The notes beneath the pieces were generated by a model. The model ran no database searches. It was not told the DNA's origin and saw only the letters and a list, made by a program, of their open reading frames with translations. The position numbers and the translations under genes are program-made. 35,435 nucleotides of DNA. Source: Bacteroidota bacterium (GTDB taxonomy: Bacteria; Bacteroidota; Bacteroidia; Chitinophagales; Chitinophagaceae). Below are positions 8,538 to 16,736 of the stretch, piece after piece; within the stretch, counting starts at the first letter, position 1; each line of letters opens with the position of its first letter. The stretch spans positions 1 through 35,435 of the forward strand of contig JAPLER010000078.1 in assembly GCA_026391115.1 (NCBI GenBank). The letters run 5' to 3'.

Positions 8538-9425
8538 ATGAAAAATATTTCTGTAATTGGTGCAGGTACAATGGGCAATGGTATTGCACACGTATTTGCA
8601 CAAACAAATTTTAATGTAATTCTTATTGATGTTAATGCTGCACAACTTGAAAAAGCTATTGCTACTATTGGTAAAAATCTAGACAGACAAGTTGCTAAAG
8701 GCACGTTAACAGAAGAACAAAAAACTATAACACTAGCTAATTTAACTACACAAACAGATGTAGCTGTAGGAGTTTCAAATGCAGATTTAGTGGTAGAAGC
8801 TACAACTGAAAACGTAGAACTTAAGCTTAAAATATTTAAACAAATAGATGATGCTGCACCTGCACATTGCATATTGGCTAGCAACACATCATCAATATCT
8901 ATTACCAAAATTGCAGCAGCTACAAAACGTCCATCTCAAGTAATTGGTATGCACTTTATGAATCCAGTGCCTATTATGAAATTGGTTGAAATTATTAATG
9001 GTTATGCTACAAGTAAAGAGGTTACTAATATCATTGTTGAATTAAGCAAACAACTTGGTAAAACGCCTTGCAGCGTTAATGATTATCCTGGTTTTATTGC
9101 TAATAGAATTTTAATGCCAATGATTAATGAAGCAATTTTCAGCCTATACGAAGGCGTTGCGGGTGTTGAAGAAATTGATACTGTAATGAAATTGGGTATG
9201 GCTCATCCAATGGGGCCATTGCAATTGGCAGATTTTATTGGCTTAGATGTTTGCTTAAGTATATTAAGAGTGTTGCACGATGGGTTTGGTAATCCTAAAT
9301 ATGCTCCTTGCCCATTGTTGGTAAATATGGTTACTGCTGGTAAATTAGGTGCAAAAAGTGGCGAAGGTTTTTATGTATATACAGCTGGCAGTAAAGATTT
9401 AGTTGTAAGCAATAGTTTTAAATAA
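8538..9425 (+). CDS. 3-hydroxybutyryl-CoA dehydrogenase
   Basis: NAD(P)-dependent oxidation/reduction of 3-hydroxyacyl-CoA, used in beta-oxidation or butyrate/PHB-type metabolism. With the ATG at 8538 the protein has 295 residues, the usual family length. An earlier TTG at 8517 would add only seven unlikely residues. The Rossmann motif GAGTMGNGIA is at residues 8-17. 'SNTSSISIT' and 'GMHFMNPVP' carry the family active-site Ser and His, and 'ANRILMPMINEA' belongs to the C-terminal helical domain. No thiolase or crotonase lies next to it. A hairpin at 9471 separates it from the converging pseudogene. Confidence 0.93.
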   Translation: MKNISVIGAGTMGNGIAHVFAQTNFNVILIDVNAAQLEKAIATIGKNLDRQVAKGTLTEEQKTITLANLTTQTDVAVGVSNADLVVEATTENVELKLKIFKQIDDAAPAHCILASNTSSISITKIAAATKRPSQVIGMHFMNPVPIMKLVEIINGYATSKEVTNIIVELSKQLGKTPCSVNDYPGFIANRILMPMINEAIFSLYEGVAGVEEIDTVMKLGMAHPMGPLQLADFIGLDVCLSILRVLHDGFGNPKYAPCPLLVNMVTAGKLGAKSGEGFYVYTAGSKDLVVSNSFK

Positions 9426-9470
9426 AACTGTTTTTCATAACTACATAACATATTTGGTAAGTTATAATAC

Positions 9471-9503
9471 AAGAAGAGGCTCAGAAAATCTGCACCTCTT
9501 CTT
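9471..9503. terminator. Bidirectional terminator between hbd-like gene and xanthine dehydrogenase pseudogene
   Basis: Arms AAGAAGAGG (9471-9479) and CCTCTTCTT (9495-9503), with a short inner CAG/CTG pairing, sit between two converging reading frames. The flanking tracts are short, so it is a moderate call. Confidence 0.6.
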
Positions 9504-9506
9504 TAT

Positions 9507-10483
9507 TTAGCTATATAAAGCCATTAAAGTTTTTTCTGGAGTCATTGGTGCATTGCAAGGTATTGTAGCTTTTGGATTAAAATTTTTAATAGCATCCTCT
9601 AAAGCAAAATATGCTCCTATACCATACATTAATGGTGGTTCACCAACTGCTTTGCTTTTAAATATGGCAAGATTATCTTTATCTGTTTCCAAAAAATGAA
9701 TATTAATTTCTTTAGGAACGCTATAAATATCAGGTACTTTATAAGTAGATAAAGCATTGCTACGTAACTTTCCATTAGCATCATACACCACTTCTTCCAT
9801 TGTCATCCAACCAATGCCTTGAACTAAGCCTCCTTCAATTTGTCCTACATCAATTGGCATATTCATACTGCTTCCAAAGTCATGAACAATATCTACTTTA
9901 TCTACTTCATAAATACCTCTTAAACAATCTACAGTTACAGTAGTTGCAGATGTGCCATAAACATGATATGCAAATGGATGTCCTTTTTTTTTTGTCTTAT
10001 CGAAATGAATTTCTGGTGTTGAATAATGAGCGTGCCCACTTAAAGAAACCCTTTGAACAAAAGCCATTTGCACAATTTTATTCCAGGTTAAATCTGATGC
10101 AACATTATTACAGTAAATAATTTCATCTATAAATTCAATGTCACTTTCATTTGCTTGTAAAGCACTAGCAGCAACAGTTTTAAGGCGTTTTAAAATTTCT
10201 GTACAAGCCATTAAAGTTGCTTTTCCATTCAAATCTGCAGTTGCACTTTCTGCACTTAGCAATGCACCACCAATTTCATTTTTACCTTTAATATCTTTCG
10301 CAGTAATAATTTTTATTACACCTTCCATTGCTTGAGCTTCAATAATATCAAGTTTTTTAATAATTCTATGTGCTACAGTACTATCAAAACAAACTGCAAA
10401 TAAAGTGTTTTGTAAAATGGCAATATCATCTTGATAAATAGATTTTCCACGAACGTGTGAGAGTAGCTATCAATATTTTTCAT
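9507..10483 (-). pseudogene. Decayed xanthine dehydrogenase molybdenum-binding large subunit
   Basis: A remnant of the large, molybdopterin-binding subunit of xanthine dehydrogenase. Two lesions are visible. First, the ATG at 10483 begins MKNIDSYSH; the family then expects VRGKSIY, but two extra bases (CAC followed by AC, near 10454-10460) shift the frame. VRGKSIYQDD continues in the next frame, which is open from about 10466 down. Second, 'AKDIKGKNEIGG' (about residue 70-80 of the family) joins directly near 10265 to 'ALLSAESATADLNGKA', which belongs to the C-terminal half. Roughly 400 of ~770 residues are gone. The C-terminal KAVGEPPL motif with the catalytic glutamate remains. Without the central domain it cannot bind cofactor normally. 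No small-subunit gene is nearby. The longest intact ORF, 273 codons from 10328, is not a natural protein. Confidence 0.88.
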
Positions 10484-10638
10484 TGGCAAAAAATCAATGG
10501 TTAAAGATAAGATAAATTGAGTGTGTTGATATTTTTAAAATGCTAAATGAGTCGACTGGTATACAACCTTTATCAACATATTAAATTTAATATTTCTTTA
10601 ATTAAACTAATTGCTATTACTTTATTCTATCAATTATT

Positions 10639-11133
10639 ATGAATAGCAATATACAAACCCAACAAACCTACACAATCCTTTACCATCAAGTATTTGCTGA
10701 TATTTTGCAAAATAATATTACTGGCGAAAAAAGTTTGCACACAACAAAAGCATTTACAAAAGGTGAAGTATTATGTAATTTTTCTGGTGGCACCATTTCA
10801 TCAACACCAACTTACCTAACTGTTCAAATTGATTTAAACAAACATATTACTTTGCAGCCTGAATTTTTACAATACTGTAATCATAGTTGTAATCCAAATT
10901 GTTTTTTCAATACTTCAAGTTTTGAGTTTGTTGCAGTAAAAGATATTGCTATTGGTGATGAATTAACCTTTTTTTATCCAAGTAGCGAGTGGAATATGAC
11001 ACAACAATTTGCTTGCACTTGTGGTAGTAAAAATTGTTTGCAAACCATTAAAGGAGCTGCATATTTATCTAAAGAAATTTTATCAAATTATAAACTGACT
11101 GATTTTATTCAATCAATGTTAGAAAAACAATAA
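10639..11133 (+). CDS. SET-domain protein (putative protein-lysine or small-molecule methyltransferase)
   Basis: A 164-residue single SET domain. The family motifs are in order: a degenerate SET-I region (TGEKSLHTTKAFTKGE, ~28-43), NHSCNPN at 81-87 (SAM-binding knot), ELTFFY at 108-113 (the tyrosine is the expected catalytic residue; ELTFDY is usual) and a post-SET zinc cluster CTCGSKNC at 126-133. SET enzymes transfer methyl from SAM to lysine side chains; bacterial substrates are mostly unknown. The stop is followed with no gap by the ATG of an ATP-grasp gene, and the third gene of the operon fuses both domain types, so the three almost certainly act together. The function of the operon is not known to me. 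Confidence 0.85.
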   Translation: MNSNIQTQQTYTILYHQVFADILQNNITGEKSLHTTKAFTKGEVLCNFSGGTISSTPTYLTVQIDLNKHITLQPEFLQYCNHSCNPNCFFNTSSFEFVAVKDIAIGDELTFFYPSSEWNMTQQFACTCGSKNCLQTIKGAAYLSKEILSNYKLTDFIQSMLEKQ

Positions 11134-12213
11134 ATGAATTTCCCCAACAACCTAACTGTTTTTGTATTAGCACCAAGTGTTGAAACAAAAGATGAAAATA
11201 TTGATTATTACTACGATTTCTCTCAAAGCATAGGAGAGTATAAAAAAGTGTTTGGTGAGCTACAACTCAAGTGGCAATGGACTCCTGTAACATTAAACAA
11301 TTTTCAGGAAGTTATTTTAACTATTAAAAATGAATGTTTATTTAATAACATTCAACCACTATTTTTTAATTTGTGTGATGGTGATGAATTAAATGAAGCA
11401 CCAGGAATTTCTGTGATAAAATATTTGAATGAATTGAAATTAAATTATACAGGAAGTGATGAATATTTTTATGAAATAACAACCTCAAAACGCAATATGA
11501 AAATTGCTTTTGATGAGCATAGTGTAGCAAATGCTGCTTGGCTGTTTATAAATTCAATTGATGATATTGATGAAGATATTTTTGAGAAAATTGGAACACC
11601 AATTATTGTAAAACCTGCTGTAAGTGGAGGAAGTATGGGTGTTGGTGTAAAAAATGTTGTTCATAATATTGATGAATTAAGAGAACAGGTTAAACAAATG
11701 CTGAGTGGATATAGAGGTTGGAATTTGAATGCAGGGGGTATAATTGCTGAACAATTTATTGCAGGAAATGAATACACTGTATTGATTACAGGAGATTATG
11801 ATAAACCTGAAAGCATAAAAATTTATGCACCAGTTGAAAGAGTTTTTCACCAATCATTACCTACGGAAGAACAGTTTTTATCTTTCGATAGATATTGGGA
11901 AATTTATGAAGATGAATCACAAATGCCCAACGACGAAAATTTTTATGAATATGCTTTACCTAATGAAAATTTAATTGAAAGCATAAAACAAATTAGCTGG
12001 AATGCTTATGTGGCCTGCAAAGGCAAATCTTATACAAGAGTTGATGTGAGAATGGATATAGCTACCAAAAAGTTATTTATGCTTGAAGTAAATGCACAAT
12101 GTGGTTTAAGTGAAGATGAAGATTATACCTCTATTGGTGCAATTTTAAAGTTTAGTAATGCAAGTTTTACAAGTTTGGTGAAAGATATTATTTTAAATAG
12201 TTTGAAAAATTAA
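11134..12213 (+). CDS. D-Ala-D-Ala-ligase-like ATP-grasp enzyme
   Basis: A 359-residue carboxylate-amine ligase of the ATP-grasp superfamily that would activate a carboxylate as acyl-phosphate and couple it to an amine. Motifs seen: 'NLCDGDELNEAPG' (~79-91, reminiscent of the Ddl N-terminal loop), 'IVKPAVSGGSMGVG' (158-171, ATP-grasp lysine and glycine loop), 'EQFIAGNEYTVLI' (~206-218), and the metal site 'RVDVRMD ... LEVNAQCGLSED' (302-328; E318 and N320 expected to bind magnesium). It is more divergent than cell-wall Ddl and is not linked to mur genes, so a different peptide or amino-acid substrate is likely. It follows the SET gene at TAAATG and is 3 nt ahead of the next gene, which suggests translational coupling. 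Confidence 0.88.
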   Translation: MNFPNNLTVFVLAPSVETKDENIDYYYDFSQSIGEYKKVFGELQLKWQWTPVTLNNFQEVILTIKNECLFNNIQPLFFNLCDGDELNEAPGISVIKYLNELKLNYTGSDEYFYEITTSKRNMKIAFDEHSVANAAWLFINSIDDIDEDIFEKIGTPIIVKPAVSGGSMGVGVKNVVHNIDELREQVKQMLSGYRGWNLNAGGIIAEQFIAGNEYTVLITGDYDKPESIKIYAPVERVFHQSLPTEEQFLSFDRYWEIYEDESQMPNDENFYEYALPNENLIESIKQISWNAYVACKGKSYTRVDVRMDIATKKLFMLEVNAQCGLSEDEDYTSIGAILKFSNASFTSLVKDIILNSLKN

Positions 12214-12216
12214 TTA

Positions 12217-13629
12217 ATGAAAGTTGCTGTTCTACTTACAGATTATTCTACATCTGATGTTGATTATAAAAACTACGACCCAGCTCGTGATGTTTCTTCT
12301 TTATTGCCAAATGATGAGGTTGATACTATTTTTTTAAATAAACTTTCTACCTATAAGCAACTTAAAAATGCAACCAAAAAAAACTATGACATTTATGTAA
12401 ACTTATGTGAAGGTTATTTAGATTGGACTGTGCCTAGTATTGATGTTATTTACACTTTAGAATTGTTGAATTTGCCATACACTGGCCCTAATTTAAAACT
12501 ATATGACCCATCAAAAGAATTGATGAAATATGTTGCATATTGTGCTGGTGTAGCAACACCTTCTTATCAAAAAATAAATTCAATAAAAGATATTGCTGCA
12601 ATCAATCTTCCGTTTCCATTGTTTGTAAAACCTGCTAAAGCTGGCGATAGCCTTGGTATTGATGAAAACAGCATTGTAAAAAACGAACCAGAGCTTCAAC
12701 ATCAAGTTGCAAAAATTATAGATGAATATGATGAATTATTAATTGAAGAATATATTGAAGGAAGAGAGTTTACTGTGCTTGTTGCTGCCAATAATGATGG
12801 AAAAACTTGTAAGTCATTTACACCAGTTGAATATATTTTTCCAAAAGATAAAAGCTATAAAACCTATTCTTTAAAAACAAGTGAATTACATACAGATGCC
12901 AATATTCCTGTAGTTGATGAAGTGTTGAAAAATGAATTATGCAAAGCTGCAGAAAATATATTTACTGCATTTAATGGGGTTGGTTATGCAAGACTAGATT
13001 TTAGATTAAACATAGATGGACAACTTTTTTTCTTAGAAATCAATTTTACTTGTAGTGTATTTTATAAAGATGGATATGGAGGAAGTGCAGATTATATTTT
13101 AAAATTTGATAGTATAGGTCACCAAGGTTTTTTAAATCATATTATTGAAGAAGGCATTGCAAGATATAAAGGGAAACAAAAATTATATTATACTAAAGGC
13201 AATGCTATTGCTGGTTACGGCATTTATGCAGCTAGAAACATAGTACAAGGCGAAACAATTTTCAAGGGAGAGGAAAAAGCCCAACGTATTGTTACCAAAC
13301 AATTTGTTGATGCCAACTGGAACAATAAACAACAAGAGGATTTCGCAAGATATGCTTATCCAATAAGTAAAAATGTATATATACTTTGGGATGAGGACGC
13401 AAGTGAATGGGCACCTCAAAATCATAGCTGTAATGCCAATACACACTATGTGGGTTTAAATGTTGTTGCAAATAAAGAAATTGGAAAAGACCAAGAACTC
13501 ACTCTTGATTATTCGACATTTTTAAATAACTATGCACAAGAATTTGAATGCAAATGTGGAAGTAATAATTGCAGAGGGTTAATTAAAACAAATGAAAACA
13601 ATTCAATAGAATCAAGACTTTGCAACTAG
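12217..13629 (+). CDS. ATP-grasp ligase fused to a C-terminal SET domain
   Basis: A 470-residue two-domain protein. Residues ~1-305 are a D-Ala-D-Ala-ligase-like ATP-grasp domain: 'LFVKPAKAGDSLGI' (135-148), 'IEEYIEGREFTVLV' (176-189), and 'ARLDFR ... FFLEIN' (258-276, with E274 and N276 as metal ligands). Residues ~323-458 are a SET domain: 'AGYGIYAARNIVQGE' (332-346), NHSCNAN (402-408), ELTLDY (427-432) and post-SET CKCGSNNC (445-452). It repeats, in one chain, the two activities encoded by the two preceding genes, which is strong evidence of joint function. Its stop overlaps by 4 nt the stop of a converging barrel-protein gene. The substrate is unknown; natural-product ligation or peptide tagging followed by N-methylation is an inference. 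Confidence 0.88.
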   Translation: MKVAVLLTDYSTSDVDYKNYDPARDVSSLLPNDEVDTIFLNKLSTYKQLKNATKKNYDIYVNLCEGYLDWTVPSIDVIYTLELLNLPYTGPNLKLYDPSKELMKYVAYCAGVATPSYQKINSIKDIAAINLPFPLFVKPAKAGDSLGIDENSIVKNEPELQHQVAKIIDEYDELLIEEYIEGREFTVLVAANNDGKTCKSFTPVEYIFPKDKSYKTYSLKTSELHTDANIPVVDEVLKNELCKAAENIFTAFNGVGYARLDFRLNIDGQLFFLEINFTCSVFYKDGYGGSADYILKFDSIGHQGFLNHIIEEGIARYKGKQKLYYTKGNAIAGYGIYAARNIVQGETIFKGEEKAQRIVTKQFVDANWNNKQQEDFARYAYPISKNVYILWDEDASEWAPQNHSCNANTHYVGLNVVANKEIGKDQELTLDYSTFLNNYAQEFECKCGSNNCRGLIKTNENNSIESRLCN

Positions 13630-14348
13630 AAAAACACACCAATTTTTAAAGCAATACTGTTAAGATTTATTCTGCCATCACCACCCCAACTGCTGTTTTT
13701 AGTAACATCTATAAATCCATTGTTGAAAATTAATCCTGCAACTAAAATATTTTTATCGCTAATAGGTAGTTCAACTCCAGCACCTATTTGCATACCCAAA
13801 TTAATGGGTTGAACATTACCTATAATATTATCATTATTTTTAGAATAATTAACTGAATTCCCCCCAACTGTAAAGTTGGTTTCAACATCAGCCCTTGCTT
13901 TTAAAGGTATTGCAATAAAACCTCCAAAGCTTCCCCAAAAATTAGTTTTTGATTTGTTATCTGATAGCAATTTTATAGCAAAAGGAATTTGTAAATATTG
14001 CAACCCAACATTGTAATTAGCAGTATTGTTAACCGAGGAGTTGTCTGCAACTACATAGCCAACATGTTTATCTGTCCAGGCGTTGCCAGTATATGACAGT
14101 TTGCCTCCAGTATGAGAGATTTGCAAACCGGTAGAAAAAATATAACTATCGCTGAACTCATAATCAAGCATTAATCCATAATTGATACCCATTTTACTTC
14201 CATCATTTTTTACGCCATTTTCATTTGGATGAAACCAAGAAATATTGGGTTCAACTAAAAAGCCAATACGGGTATCTTTTGATTTTTTTTGAGAAAAACT
14301 TGTAATTGATACAAGTAATGCAACAGTGGCTACTATTATAGGTTTCAT
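13626..14348 (-). CDS. Outer-membrane beta-barrel protein, PorT-like
   Basis: A 240-residue protein with a Sec signal peptide (MKPIIVATVALLVSITSFSQ) and a mature part of alternating strands. The strand 'IGFLVEPNISWFHPN', the 'GMQIGAGVELPI' segment and the terminal aromatic residue of 'IALKIGVFF' are typical of small outer-membrane barrels of the PorT / OmpA-like beta-barrel group of Bacteroidota. It is expected in the outer membrane; cargo or partner are unknown. The stop codon overlaps that of the ATP-grasp/SET gene (shared CTAG), so no terminator separates the two converging genes. Confidence 0.8.
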   Translation of the reverse strand: MKPIIVATVALLVSITSFSQKKSKDTRIGFLVEPNISWFHPNENGVKNDGSKMGINYGLMLDYEFSDSYIFSTGLQISHTGGKLSYTGNAWTDKHVGYVVADNSSVNNTANYNVGLQYLQIPFAIKLLSDNKSKTNFWGSFGGFIAIPLKARADVETNFTVGGNSVNYSKNNDNIIGNVQPINLGMQIGAGVELPISDKNILVAGLIFNNGFIDVTKNSSWGGDGRINLNSIALKIGVFF

Positions 14349-14370
14349 TTAATTTTTTTATTTTATAATG

Positions 14371-14458
14371 CAGAGAGGAAGGGATTCGAACCCTCGATAC
14401 ACTTTTGGCGTATACACACTTTCCAGGCGTGCTCCTTCAACCACTCGGACACCTCTCT
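14371..14458 (-). tRNA. tRNA-Ser (anticodon GGA)
   Basis: An 88-nt class II tRNA. Acceptor stem AGAGAGG pairs with CCTCTCT, with discriminator G at 14371. The D-arm has GTGGTTGA. The anticodon loop CTGGAAA reads GGA (serine UCC/UCU). A long variable arm (TGTGTATACGCC region) is typical of tRNA-Ser, and the T loop is GGTTCGAATCC. The CCA end is not encoded. A -7-like box TACTTTCG lies 17 nt upstream of the first base, the same distance as at the tRNA-Glu gene in this window. Confidence 0.95.
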
Positions 14459-14493
14459 ATTTTAATTCTAGTTGCGAAAGTAACGGAGCCTTG

Positions 14494-15261
14494 TTAACAT
14501 TGATAAATTTTTTGTGCATTTGATGTTGTAATTGCAGCAACATCTTCAATGCTACATCGTAATATATCTGCAATTTTATGTCCAATAATTTTAATGTACG
14601 ACGGCTCGTTTCTTTTTCCACGATAAGGCACAGGTGTTAAATAAGGGGCATCTGTTTCCAAAACCAAATAATCTAAACCTACTTTTGGCAAAACATCTTG
14701 TAAACCAGCTTTGAGATAAGTAACCACACCACCAATGCCTAATAAAAAATTCATATCTATAATTTGTTTTGCAGTTTCGTAACTCCCACCAAAACAATGA
14801 AAAATTCCTTTCAATCCTTTTTGTGCAAATGGTTTTACAAGTTCTATGGTTTCTTGTGTAGCATTGCGTGTATGAATGTTTATTGATAAACCATAATCCA
14901 ATGCCCATTGCATTTGTTGCTCAAACGCTTCAAATTGCTGTTTTGCAAATGTTTTATCCCAATAAAAGTCTAACCCTATTTCACCAACAGCTGCAAATTT
15001 TCTTTGTTTTAAATATTGCTCAACAATTTTGAGTTCATCTGCTACATTTTCTTTTACACTGCAAGGATGCAGCCCCATCATCATAAAACATTTGCCTTGA
15101 TATTTCTTTTCTAAAGAAAGCATCTCTTGAATATGAGAAGAATCTATGGCTGGCAAAAATATTTTTTTTATACCTTCTTTATCGGCTGCAACCATTACTG
15201 TATCTATATCCTCTGAAAATTCTTTTAAATAAATATGTGTGTGTGTATCTATAAATTCCAT
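14494..15261 (-). CDS. tatD: TatD-family metal-dependent hydrolase
   Basis: A TIM-barrel metal-dependent deoxyribonuclease/hydrolase of the TatD family. Metal ligands appear in order: DTHTH (5-9), 'GEIGLDFYWD' with the bridging glutamate (~95-104), 'INIHTRNA' (~127-134), 'IFHCFGG' (~153-159) and 'ETDAPYLTP' (~203-211). The 255-residue length is normal. The family acts on DNA ends and in quality control; the in vivo role here is not predictable. It lies upstream of tRNA-Ser on the same strand. Confidence 0.93.
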   Translation of the reverse strand: MEFIDTHTHIYLKEFSEDIDTVMVAADKEGIKKIFLPAIDSSHIQEMLSLEKKYQGKCFMMMGLHPCSVKENVADELKIVEQYLKQRKFAAVGEIGLDFYWDKTFAKQQFEAFEQQMQWALDYGLSINIHTRNATQETIELVKPFAQKGLKGIFHCFGGSYETAKQIIDMNFLLGIGGVVTYLKAGLQDVLPKVGLDYLVLETDAPYLTPVPYRGKRNEPSYIKIIGHKIADILRCSIEDVAAITTSNAQKIYQC

Positions 15262-15380
15262 AAGTTTTTTTTGTGCTGCAAAATAAAATGTTTCTACCGT
15301 CGTTTATATATGTGTTAGAATTTTAAGAACAAACATCACACGTTAAGAAAGGAAATAATTAAAGTTTGTTTTCATAGGGT

Positions 15381-15424
15381 ACGGATTAAACACGGGCTGG
15401 GGTTTCTACCTCTGGCCTTTCCGT
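15381..15424 (+). ncRNA. GC-rich foldable RNA segment upstream of the VWA/AAA+ genes
   Basis: Within an otherwise AT-rich 239-nt gap, this 44-nt stretch is clearly GC-rich and folds. ACGGA (15381-15385) pairs with TCCGT (15420-15424). An unpaired TTAAACAC follows on the 5' side. A 9-bp helix (15394-15402 with 15410-15418, four G-U pairs) then closes a 7-nt loop TTTCTAC. A run GTTTTTAT follows the outer helix. It could be a riboswitch-like leader, a terminator or a small RNA; it matches no family I can name with confidence. The strand is assumed from the downstream genes. Confidence 0.35.
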
Positions 15425-15500
15425 TTTTATATACCTTATCAAAAACCTTTTCCTTTATAGTAATCTTTACCAACCAGCAAATACCAATCTTTGTATAATT

Positions 15501-16598
15501 ATGATTGGCAATAGATTCATACAATTTAATCCCAACGAAAATAGTAAATCTAAATTTGATGATTTATTGAATGTACTTACACAACTACTCACTTACACCA
15601 GTGGCGATTTTGATGAGGCCATTAGCTGGATGAACGAGCTTGACAAGCAATACAAACTTACTGATGACAACTATGCAATGGGTGATTTTCTTGAAGAACT
15701 AAAAGAAAGAGGTTACATCAAAGAAAATCCTGTTAGTGGCGATATCAAAATTTCATCTAAAATGGAACAAGGCATTCGCCAAAGTAGTTTGGAAGAAATA
15801 TTTGGCAAACTAAAGAAAACAAAACAAGGCAATCACCTTACTAACAAAGTTGGTAGAGGAGACGAAACCAATAGCGATATCAAACCATTTGCATTTGGAG
15901 ATTCTCTTGATCAAATAGATTTTACAGAAAGCATCAAGAACGCCCAAATTAATCACGGTATTGAAGCCTTCTCGATGCAAGAAGATGATTTGCAAATAAG
16001 AGAAACAGACTTTAAAACACAAACATCTACTGTTCTGATGATTGACATTAGCCATAGTATGATTTTGTATGGTGAAGATAGAATTACACCTGCTAAAAAA
16101 GTGGCAATGGCATTGAGTGAATTGATTAAAACACGCTACCCAAAAGACACATTAGATATTGTTGTTTTTGGTAATGATGCTTGGCAAATTGAGGTAAAAG
16201 ATTTACCTTATCTGCAAGTTGGTCCTTATCATACCAATACTGTTGCTGGGCTTGAATTAGCTATGGATTTATTGAGAAGAAGGAAGAACGCCAACAAGCA
16301 AATTTTTATGATTACAGATGGTAAACCTACCTGCTTAAAGATTGGTGGAAAGTATTATAAAAACAGTTTTGGATTGGATAGAAAAGTAGTGAACAGATGC
16401 ATCAATTTAGCAGCACAATGCAAGAAACTAAAAATACCAATCACTACATTTATGATTGCCAGCGACCCTTATCTGCAAAGCTTTGTACAGGAATTTACAG
16501 AGATGAATAATGGCAAAGCATTCTTTGCATCATTAGATAAATTAGGTGCATTTTTATTTAAGGATTTTGAAAGTGGAAAGAATAAAACAGTTTATTAA
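15501..16598 (+). CDS. VWA-domain protein, partner of AAA+ ATPase
   Basis: A 365-residue cytosolic protein (no signal peptide) with a C-terminal von Willebrand A domain from ~175. The MIDAS motif is DISHS at 182-186, with TDG at 272-274, so metal binding is plausible. The N-terminal ~160 residues are helical and charged with no recognised domain. The next gene encodes a MoxR/magnesium-chelatase-like AAA+ ATPase. Such VWA/AAA+ pairs act as chaperone- or chelatase-like machines that remodel or load metals into a client; the client here is unknown. The pair is separated by the 16.6-kb repeat copy. A possible -7 box (AATCTTTG) lies shortly upstream of the ATG. Confidence 0.82.
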   Translation: MIGNRFIQFNPNENSKSKFDDLLNVLTQLLTYTSGDFDEAISWMNELDKQYKLTDDNYAMGDFLEELKERGYIKENPVSGDIKISSKMEQGIRQSSLEEIFGKLKKTKQGNHLTNKVGRGDETNSDIKPFAFGDSLDQIDFTESIKNAQINHGIEAFSMQEDDLQIRETDFKTQTSTVLMIDISHSMILYGEDRITPAKKVAMALSELIKTRYPKDTLDIVVFGNDAWQIEVKDLPYLQVGPYHTNTVAGLELAMDLLRRRKNANKQIFMITDGKPTCLKIGGKYYKNSFGLDRKVVNRCINLAAQCKKLKIPITTFMIASDPYLQSFVQEFTEMNNGKAFFASLDKLGAFLFKDFESGKNKTVY

Positions 16599-16599
16599 T

Positions 16600-16723
16600 C
16601 AGCTAGTGGTGAATAGGAAGTAGCTAGCGGTTAGCAGCAATAAGAAAATATTTAATAAAGAGAATAGTTAGTGAAAAGTAACAAGGCAAGCAACTTATAG
16701 CCACTAGGTACTTACCACTAGCC
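16600..16723 (+). repeat. Gene-less copy of the CTAGTGG/CCACTAG element (MITE-like)
   Basis: The left end, GCTAGTGGTGAATAG (from 16602), matches GCTAGTAGTTAATAG at 1536 with two differences. A second motif, TAGCTAGCGGTTAGCAG, follows. The right end (16695-16723) contains TAGCCACTAG and ACTTACCACTAGCC (16710-16723), the latter 14/14 identical to 1958-1971. Only ~60 nt without an ORF lie between. Like the first copy, it sits just after a stop codon and a few bases before the next ATG, here between the VWA and AAA+ genes. It reads as a non-autonomous or deleted relative of the gene-carrying element. Confidence 0.65.
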
Positions 16724-16736
16724 CAAAAGAAAAAAT

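Noticed and set aside
10578..10593. 16-bp palindrome ATATTAAATTTAATAT before the SET operon
   Set aside because: Pure A/T in a very AT-rich gap; expected by chance too often to call an operator.
14591..14908. 105-codon ORF inside tatD
   Set aside because: Alternative frame of a well-supported tatD gene with no family features.
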